Position numbers and translations under genes: made by a program. A stretch of 29,403 nt of DNA from NCBI GenBank assembly GCA_002309335.1, contig DBXH01000031.1:1-29403 (forward strand), written 5' to 3'. The stretch comes from Bacteroidales bacterium UBA1217 (GTDB taxonomy: Bacteria; Bacteroidota; Bacteroidia; Bacteroidales; P3). A model generated the notes under the pieces. It had not been told where the DNA came from. It did not search any database and saw only the letters and a list, made by a program, of their open reading frames with translations. How positions within the stretch are numbered: the first letter of the stretch is position 1; every line of letters begins with the position of its first letter. Of the stretch, positions 23,966 to 29,403 are shown piece after piece.

Positions 23966-25252
23966 TTAATAAAGGAAATTATTGTACGGATAACGTATTG
24001 CGTGGATGCGTTTTATCTCGTCGTACATCATCTGGCGGAGGGTGTCGATGTTCTGGCGGTCGGCAGCGGAAATAAAGACTGTCTGTGTGCCTGTCGATTT
24101 GCTCATCCACGAGTTCTGCAGCATTTCTAGAGTCCAGTTGGCTTTGGTCATCGGTGTGAGGTCGTCCTCGTCCTTCTTAACGTATGTATAGGCGTCAATC
24201 TTGTTGAAAACCATAATGGTTGGCTTATCTACAGCACCTATCTCCTCGAGGGTTTTATTGACCGACTCTATCTGCTGCTCATAGTCTGGATGCGATATGT
24301 CGACAACGTGCATCAGGAGGTCGGCTTCGCATACCTCGTCGAGGGTCGACTTGAACGACTCAACCAAACCGTGCGGCAACTTGCGTATAAAGCCGACAGT
24401 GTCGGTAAGTAGGAACGGGAGGTTCTCGATAACGACCTTTCGGACAGTGGTGTCGAGTGTGGCAAAAAGCTTGTTTTCGGCAAAGACTTCCGACTTGGAA
24501 AGCAGATTCATCAGAGTGGATTTGCCAACATTGGTGTAGCCCACAAGTGCCACACGTACTAGGCTCTCGCGGTTTTTACGCTGTTGCACTTTCTGTTTGT
24601 CAATGTCCTTTAGACGCTCTTTGAGTAACGTGATTTTCTCGGTGATAAGACGTCGGTCGGTTTCAATCTGACTCTCACCGGGACCTCGCATACCGATACC
24701 ACCGCGCTGACGCTCAAGGTGTGTCCACAAACGGGTCAGGCGGGGCAGCATATACTGCAGCTGTGCCAGTTCAACCTGAGTTTTGGCTATGGAGGTGCGG
24801 GCACGTTTGGCAAAAATGTCGAGTATCAGCGTTGTGCGGTCGAGGATGCGACAGTTGAAAGCCTTTTCCAAGTTGCGTAGCTGGGCGGGCGTCAACTCAT
24901 CGTCAAAGACAAGAAAGTCAACATCTAAGGCATTCTTGTATTCGATAACCTCCTCCAGTTTGCCGCTGCCAATATAGGTGCGGCTGTCGGGATGGTCTAG
25001 TTTCTGGATGACATTCTTCACGGGTACTCCGCCAGCTGTTTCAAGCAAGAACGCGAGTTCGTTAAGGCACTCCTCGGTACGTTCCATCGTTGTCTTGCTG
25101 TCACACACCGACACAAGGATGGCACGTTCCGGAACGACATCGGTACTGAACGTGTTTCGCTCCTGCGGACTTTTTCGACGCTGGTTCTCACTCTCCCAAA
25201 CGCCAGTTTCGCCTTTAAACTTGCCTTTATTCGTCTTCCATTGCTGTTTCAT
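23966..25252 (-). CDS. hflX: GTPase HflX
   Basis: Ribosome-associated GTPase that splits or rescues 70S ribosomes under stress. The 428-residue protein has the HflX-specific N-terminal domain, the family signature GGIGMRGPGESQIETDRR at 184-201 and a coiled helical linker. Its G domain has G1 GYTNVGKST (238-246), the LTDTVGFIRKLPHGLVESFKSTL G3 region and the NKID G4 motif. The first ~40 residues are charged and may be a lineage-specific extension. The ATG at 25252 lies within the end of the upstream glycosyltransferase gene (26-base overlap, different frame). No later in-frame ATG before the conserved domain fits better, so coupled translation is likely. Confidence 0.95.
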   Translation of the reverse strand: MKQQWKTNKGKFKGETGVWESENQRRKSPQERNTFSTDVVPERAILVSVCDSKTTMERTEECLNELAFLLETAGGVPVKNVIQKLDHPDSRTYIGSGKLEEVIEYKNALDVDFLVFDDELTPAQLRNLEKAFNCRILDRTTLILDIFAKRARTSIAKTQVELAQLQYMLPRLTRLWTHLERQRGGIGMRGPGESQIETDRRLITEKITLLKERLKDIDKQKVQQRKNRESLVRVALVGYTNVGKSTLMNLLSKSEVFAENKLFATLDTTVRKVVIENLPFLLTDTVGFIRKLPHGLVESFKSTLDEVCEADLLMHVVDISHPDYEQQIESVNKTLEEIGAVDKPTIMVFNKIDAYTYVKKDEDDLTPMTKANWTLEMLQNSWMSKSTGTQTVFISAADRQNIDTLRQMMYDEIKRIHAIRYPYNNFLY

Positions 25253-26435
25253 TATGCCTACTATGGTTTTCTATTGCATTATGTAGCACCGCCTCAAGCT
25301 GCTGACCTGTGGCTTCCCACGAAAAATGAGTATGGACGAACTTTTGTGCCTGCTCCGCAATCGACTGGCGCAAAGCCTCATTGTCGAGCATACGGATAAT
25401 AGCGGTTGCCAGCTGACCGGCATCGCGACCAAGCAGTACCTCGCTGCCGTCGGTGGCACCAAGCGAGTCGTTTGCCAACGGTGTGGTGACACACGGAATG
25501 CCCATCGACATAGCCTCGAGCAACTTGTTCTGCAATCCCGACCCAATACGCATCGGAGCGACAAAGACTTTTGACTGTGCATAGAAAGGACGTATATCGA
25601 TGACCGAGCCAGTAACTTTAACACGGTCAGAAGCAAGCTGACGCACTGAGGCTTTGGGAGTTGCACCGGCCAGCACCACACGTGCATTGGGATGGGTGCG
25701 CCACACTATGGGCATCACCTCACCAACAAGGAAGCGCGATGCATCAATATTTGGTTTATATTGCATATTGCCGCAGAAAACAACCTCGTAGCGTTTCTCC
25801 ATATCCATTTGATGGAAATAATCGAAATCCACACCATTGCGTATAATAGCAATCTCTGTCTCTTTGTGCTGAGGTATAGCGTGACTGTCTGTCTCTGAGA
25901 TAATTGTCAACCCATCAAAGATACCGCAGGCATTGTATTCGGCCGAACGCATCATTTTAAACTCATAGTGCAGCACAAAATAACGCAAACCCTTATAGTT
26001 CAACATACGCCGCTCGTAGTTCATCGACAGGGCATCTTGAAAGTCCATCACCTTGGGACGCTGGCTATGGGCGGCATACTTTATGGTGCGGATCATCTGC
26101 GTATATATCACATCGGGATTGACCTTAGCCTCGAAATGACGCAACTGCTTACGCGCCTTGCTGCTATCCCAATATCCTATCTGCAACGAACGGACTCCGA
26201 ATAAGTTTCGTACCGCACGCAAAGCACCCTTGAACTTGGAAAGGCGAACCACACAAATATCCTTGCAGAAGCGACGCATCTCTTTGATAGACATATCCTC
26301 TACCCTATCGTGCGACAAGGCAAACAGATACACCTCGTTGTTGGTCGACAAAGTCCTGATTTGATGATATGCACGGAGTTTGTCGCCTTTTTCAAGCGGA
26401 TAAGGAAATCGCGGCAGTATGATTAATATTTTCAT
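25227..26435 (-). CDS. Glycosyltransferase, GT4-like, resembling Stp1/PEP-CTERM-associated sugar transferases
   Basis: A 402-residue GT-B-fold enzyme. The N-terminus ILIILPRFPYPLEKGDKLRAYHQIRTL is characteristic of a GT4 subgroup first described beside exosortase/PEP-CTERM loci (TIGR03087-like); that assignment is from memory of the motif. The C-terminal half has EVVFCGNMQYKPNIDASRFLV, ARVVLAGATPK, VKVTGSVIDIRPFYAQSKVFVAPMRIGSGLQNKLLEAMSMGIPCVTTPLA, including the E-rich donor-binding segment. No signal peptide; probably acts at the inner face of the membrane. No exosortase or polysaccharide genes are present. Its 3' end overlaps hflX by 26 bases. It is separated from the parC-like gene by a 90-bp repeat spacer. 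Confidence 0.85.
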   Translation of the reverse strand: MKILIILPRFPYPLEKGDKLRAYHQIRTLSTNNEVYLFALSHDRVEDMSIKEMRRFCKDICVVRLSKFKGALRAVRNLFGVRSLQIGYWDSSKARKQLRHFEAKVNPDVIYTQMIRTIKYAAHSQRPKVMDFQDALSMNYERRMLNYKGLRYFVLHYEFKMMRSAEYNACGIFDGLTIISETDSHAIPQHKETEIAIIRNGVDFDYFHQMDMEKRYEVVFCGNMQYKPNIDASRFLVGEVMPIVWRTHPNARVVLAGATPKASVRQLASDRVKVTGSVIDIRPFYAQSKVFVAPMRIGSGLQNKLLEAMSMGIPCVTTPLANDSLGATDGSEVLLGRDAGQLATAIIRMLDNEALRQSIAEQAQKFVHTHFSWEATGQQLEAVLHNAIENHSRHNETAMEDE

Positions 26436-26436
26436 A

Positions 26437-26510
26437 ATGGGTTAAAAAGGTTGAAAGGGTTTTAAAGGTTGAAAAGGTTTAAAGGGTTCGCTTCGCTTGA
26501 AAGGTTCTAA
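26437..26510. repeat. GGTTCGCTTCGCTT-cored intergenic repeat (copy 4)
   Basis: GGTTAAAAAGGTTGAAAGGG and GGTTTTAAAGGTTGAAAAGG units, core GGTTCGCTTCGCTT at 26485-26498, then GAAAGGTT. It fills the spacer between the parC-like and glycosyltransferase genes. Confidence 0.75.
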
Positions 26511-26525
26511 CAATTAATTTCAAAT

Positions 26526-29228
26526 TTAAAACAGCGTTGTCTGTGTGCCTTCGGCAAAGCCTTCGCGGTCGTTGGGTTCTTCTGGTTCCTCAACAAGTTC
26601 CTCCTCAGGTTCTTCCTCTGGCTCGGGCAGCGGGTCAAGCCAACGGAACTCCTTCACGGCAGCGGTCGTTATTCGCTTGCCTTTGGCCTTGTATCCTTTT
26701 ACGCCAATAAAATCAGACACATCAATTATTTCAGATTCTATCTTTTTGTTGGCGCTGGCATCATAAACCACCTCCAGACGCGGGAATGTGTCGACAGCGT
26801 ATGTCACCATCGTATCGCCCGAACCTTCCTCAAGGAACGACAGTTTGCGGTCAAACTCGTCGACTACAAAGCGTTTAATATAGTAGCTCTTGTTCTCGGC
26901 CGACTGATACACCACCGAGATAATTGTCTTGGGATTGTATTTCCTAATCAGCAGCAAATCATCGTCATAATGGTTGGCAAGGTCAAAATTGGTGGTGCGA
27001 AAATGACCCGATGCCATCAGCGTCAATATCTTGTCTTTGCCCTTGAACTCGCCAAGAAGCACACCTGCCTCGTTGACATTCAGGCGCTTGATGCTCTCAT
27101 CAAACCAAATCTTGCGGGCGCCCAAAGTGGATACTCCCTCACCTTTCATATTGATGCTGCGGACTGCATTGCGGGTCAAGATGTTACCCATAGATGCGCG
27201 ACCTTTGATGGCAAGCTTGGCGAAATTGAAGTCAAAACTGGTCTTCTTCAGCTTGGGTTTCGAAACGTGATGTATCGTCACCGTCTCGGCCTCGCCATTG
27301 GGATTGGCGGTGAAATACAGTATCTTGGAACCTTTCGTGCCTTTGGTGAGCTGATACTCTTTGTCGCGTGTGATGCCGAGTACCGAGAATCGCTTCACAT
27401 AGACAAATCCAAAGGCTCCATCGCGGTAAATCATATTATAAACCGTACGCTCGTCGCCCTTGCGGAACAAGCCAATAAACTCTATATCCTTGCAGTCGGG
27501 GCTGCCTATGAAGCCTTTCTCCTGCACCTTGGTGACTATCATCGAACCGTCCTTGCGGAACACAATAATGTCGTCCATCTTCGAGCAGTCAAACGCATAT
27601 TCGGCACCTTCATCCCTCTTGAGTGCATAGCCGGCAAAACCTGTGGCGCGGTTCACATAGAGTTTCTCGTTTGCGACAGCGACAGTAACAGCCTGAATAT
27701 CTTCAAAGTTACGTATCTCCGTCTTGCGTTCGCGCCCCTTGCCGTACTTATCAAGGATGTGGCGGAAATAGGCAATGGCATATTCCGTCAGGTGTTCGAG
27801 GTGGTTCTTGGTCTCCTCGATGTTCATCTCAATGCTTTCAATCTCCTCCTCGGCCTTCTTGATATCGAACTTCGAAATCTTGCGCACAGGTTTCTCGGTG
27901 AGCTTGAGCACATCGTCGCGGGTTATTTCACGTTTGAACTTTTTACGGTAAGGGTCGAAGGCCTTATGCATCTCGTCCACCTGATCGTCCCACGTCTTGC
28001 TGTCCTTCTTCTCCATCTTTTTGTAGATGCCCTTCTCAAAGAATATCTTTTCGAGCGACACCCAATGCCATCTGTCTTCAAGTTCTGCTAGCTGAATCTC
28101 AAGCTCCTGACGCAGAAGGTCCTTGGTGCGCATCGTGGAATGACGCAGTATATCCGACGCCGTCATAAAGACGGGCTTGTTGTCGACAATCACGCAGGTC
28201 TGCGGAGATATGCTTATCTGGCAGTTTGTAAATGCATAGAGGGCGTCGATCATCTGGTCGGGCGACACTCCTTGCGACAGATAGACCATAATCTCAACCT
28301 CGGCAGCGGTATTGTCGTCAACCTTTTTAATCTTGATATTGCCCTTCTCGTTGGCCTTTATAATGCTGTCTATCAACACATCCGTCGTAACGGTATAGGG
28401 CAGCTCGGTGATGACGATGGCTTTGCGCTTCTCGTCGTAGTGCATCTTGGCGCGGATGCGCAACTTACCACCAAGTGCGGCGTCATTGTATTTTGACACA
28501 TCAATCAATCCTCCTGTCGGAAAATCGGGATATATCTCGAACGGCACATTCTGCAGTATCTTGATCGAAGCCTCAAGCAACTCGCAGAAATTGTAAGGCA
28601 GAATGAGCGATGTAAGCGTAACGGCAATACCTTTGGTGCCCTGTGCCAGCAACAGCGGGAACTTTACAGGCAGAGTTACAGGCTCCTGCTTGCGCCCGTC
28701 GTACGATGGCTTCCATTCTGTAGTTTTCTTATTGAAGACCACCTCATTGGCAAACTTCGACAGACGCGCCTCAATATAACGGCCGGCAGCCGCATCATCG
28801 CCGGTAAGGATGTTGCCCCAGTTACCTTGACAGTCGATAAGCAAATCCTTCTGACCCATATTCACCAAAGCGTCCTTTATCGACATATCGCCGTGAGGGT
28901 GATACTGCATAGTGTTACCAACAATGTTGGCAACCTTCGTAAAGCGGCCGTCGTCGGTCTCCTTCATAGCATGGAGGATGCGGCGCTGCACGGGCTTCAA
29001 ACCATCATAAATATCGGGCACACTACGGTCGAGGATAACATCCGACGCATAGTCAATCCAATAGTCTTTGAACATCGAGTTCAGCGAAATCGTCTCGCCA
29101 TCTATTTCGACATTGTGACCCTTGCCGTCATCGGCAGGAGGAACAGATCCACCGCTCGACAGTATCTCCTCACTATCAGGTATTTGTTCTTGATTATCTT
29201 GGGTAATATCGTTGATATCGTCGCTCAT
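26526..29228 (-). CDS. parC: Type IIA DNA topoisomerase subunit A (topoisomerase IV ParC-like)
   Basis: Breakage-reunion subunit that, with a ParE partner not in this window, decatenates or relaxes DNA. The 900-residue protein has an acidic N-terminal tail of ~45 residues, then the winged-helix/tower core: DGLKPVQRRILHAM at ~75-88, HPHGD at 110-114, catalytic tyrosine Y151 in AGRYIEARLS. The C-terminal half is a beta-pinwheel-type domain with degenerate GyrA-box-like elements and no clear canonical QRRGGKG box, which favours ParC over GyrA. It ends with an acidic EPEEEPEEE tail. Position equivalent to E. coli GyrA Ser83 is Met115. It is probably the first gene of the minus-strand block parC-glycosyltransferase-hflX-acetyltransferase. 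Confidence 0.88.
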   Translation of the reverse strand: MSDDINDITQDNQEQIPDSEEILSSGGSVPPADDGKGHNVEIDGETISLNSMFKDYWIDYASDVILDRSVPDIYDGLKPVQRRILHAMKETDDGRFTKVANIVGNTMQYHPHGDMSIKDALVNMGQKDLLIDCQGNWGNILTGDDAAAGRYIEARLSKFANEVVFNKKTTEWKPSYDGRKQEPVTLPVKFPLLLAQGTKGIAVTLTSLILPYNFCELLEASIKILQNVPFEIYPDFPTGGLIDVSKYNDAALGGKLRIRAKMHYDEKRKAIVITELPYTVTTDVLIDSIIKANEKGNIKIKKVDDNTAAEVEIMVYLSQGVSPDQMIDALYAFTNCQISISPQTCVIVDNKPVFMTASDILRHSTMRTKDLLRQELEIQLAELEDRWHWVSLEKIFFEKGIYKKMEKKDSKTWDDQVDEMHKAFDPYRKKFKREITRDDVLKLTEKPVRKISKFDIKKAEEEIESIEMNIEETKNHLEHLTEYAIAYFRHILDKYGKGRERKTEIRNFEDIQAVTVAVANEKLYVNRATGFAGYALKRDEGAEYAFDCSKMDDIIVFRKDGSMIVTKVQEKGFIGSPDCKDIEFIGLFRKGDERTVYNMIYRDGAFGFVYVKRFSVLGITRDKEYQLTKGTKGSKILYFTANPNGEAETVTIHHVSKPKLKKTSFDFNFAKLAIKGRASMGNILTRNAVRSINMKGEGVSTLGARKIWFDESIKRLNVNEAGVLLGEFKGKDKILTLMASGHFRTTNFDLANHYDDDLLLIRKYNPKTIISVVYQSAENKSYYIKRFVVDEFDRKLSFLEEGSGDTMVTYAVDTFPRLEVVYDASANKKIESEIIDVSDFIGVKGYKAKGKRITTAAVKEFRWLDPLPEPEEEPEEELVEEPEEPNDREGFAEGTQTTLF

Positions 29229-29240
29229 TTTTATATATAT

Positions 29241-29258
29241 TTAATTTTGCAAAATTAA
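29241..29258. promoter_or_regulatory. Perfect 18-bp palindrome containing the parC -7 box
   Basis: TTAATTTTGCAAAATTAA reads the same on both strands. Each strand contains TAATTTTG, matching TAnnTTTG. On the minus strand it lies about 22-29 bp before the parC-like start and is the best promoter candidate; no standard TTTG -33 box was found. The symmetry could also be a repressor site. Confidence 0.45.
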
Positions 29259-29356
29259 AAAATAAAAATGACATACGAACCATTCCACCCAACGACTTTT
29301 AAACCATTTTGCCAACAACTACCTTTATTATCTCTCATATTTATAGTTCCAAATGG

Positions 29357-29403
29357 GAGGCCATAGGCCTCTAACAATGGTATCCAGCCATTTCAATGGC
29401 TGG
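29357..29403. repeat. Two adjacent perfect hairpins at the right edge
   Basis: GAGGCC-ATA-GGCCTC (29357-29371) is followed by CCAGCCATT-TC-AATGGCTGG (29384-29403), the second with a 9-bp stem ending at the window edge. They may be terminators of a gene beyond the window or a REP-like element; the flanking sequence needed to decide is not visible. Confidence 0.5.

Noticed and set aside
26970..28091. 373-codon plus-strand frame
   Set aside because: Antisense to the ParC-like gene, with no recognisable domain.
26526..29228. GyrA
   Set aside because: No clear QRRGGKG GyrA box, and ParC-like core order; GyrA is less likely, though only alignment would settle it.

Overview
The window looks like a chromosomal segment from a Bacteroidales bacterium (Bacteroidota), perhaps Prevotella-like; the genus is a guess. 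Evidence: several intergenic regions carry TAnnTTTG promoter boxes, sometimes with a TTTG box 19-21 bp upstream; there are lipoproteins of Bacteroidota type (GldH-like, DUF1573); NusB is long and LepB is very long; genes lack strong Shine-Dalgarno sequences; and the gene order nusB-DUF1573-yajC-ybbR-coaE is typical of the group. No rRNA, tRNA, CRISPR array, complete insertion sequence or prophage was seen.

Layout. 1-3605 (minus strand): FKBP-type isomerase, aspartate-semialdehyde dehydrogenase, a GldH-like lipoprotein and the first two thirds of uvrC, which runs off the left edge. 3849-14623 (plus strand): one long co-directional series with gaps of 47 bp or less and several overlaps: leuS, nusB, DUF1573 lipoprotein, yajC, ybbR-like, coaE, a fused nfnAB-type flavoprotein, then two AT-richer genes encoding a GHKL-ATPase (histidine-kinase-like) protein and a membrane-anchored receiver-domain protein. 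14624-15230 has no gene but is dense in hairpins, a 5 x 10-bp tandem repeat, a promoter and dispersed repeat sequence. 15231-18312 (minus): lepB and a glycosyltransferase. 18550-23367 (plus): topA and a short UvrA-like ABC ATPase. 23427-29228 (minus): SSAT-like acetyltransferase, hflX, a second glycosyltransferase and a type IIA topoisomerase A subunit (parC-like). 29229-29403: promoter and hairpins.

Most genes are housekeeping: translation (leuS), transcription (nusB), secretion (yajC, lepB), coenzyme A and amino-acid metabolism (coaE, asd, nfnAB), DNA topology and repair (topA, parC-like, uvrC, uvrA-like), ribosome-associated GTPase (hflX). The least ordinary part is 12428-15000. There, a cytosolic GHKL protein and a membrane-tethered receiver with no output domain are translationally coupled (ATGA overlap) and more AT-rich than their neighbours. 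They are followed by a terminator-like hairpin and a tandem-repeat/promoter element that drives no recognisable gene. A second theme is dispersed intergenic repeats: four copies of a GGTTCGCTTCGCTT-cored element, and an AACGGAGAACGG-type repeat that also appears inside the nfnAB coding sequence as an interdomain linker.
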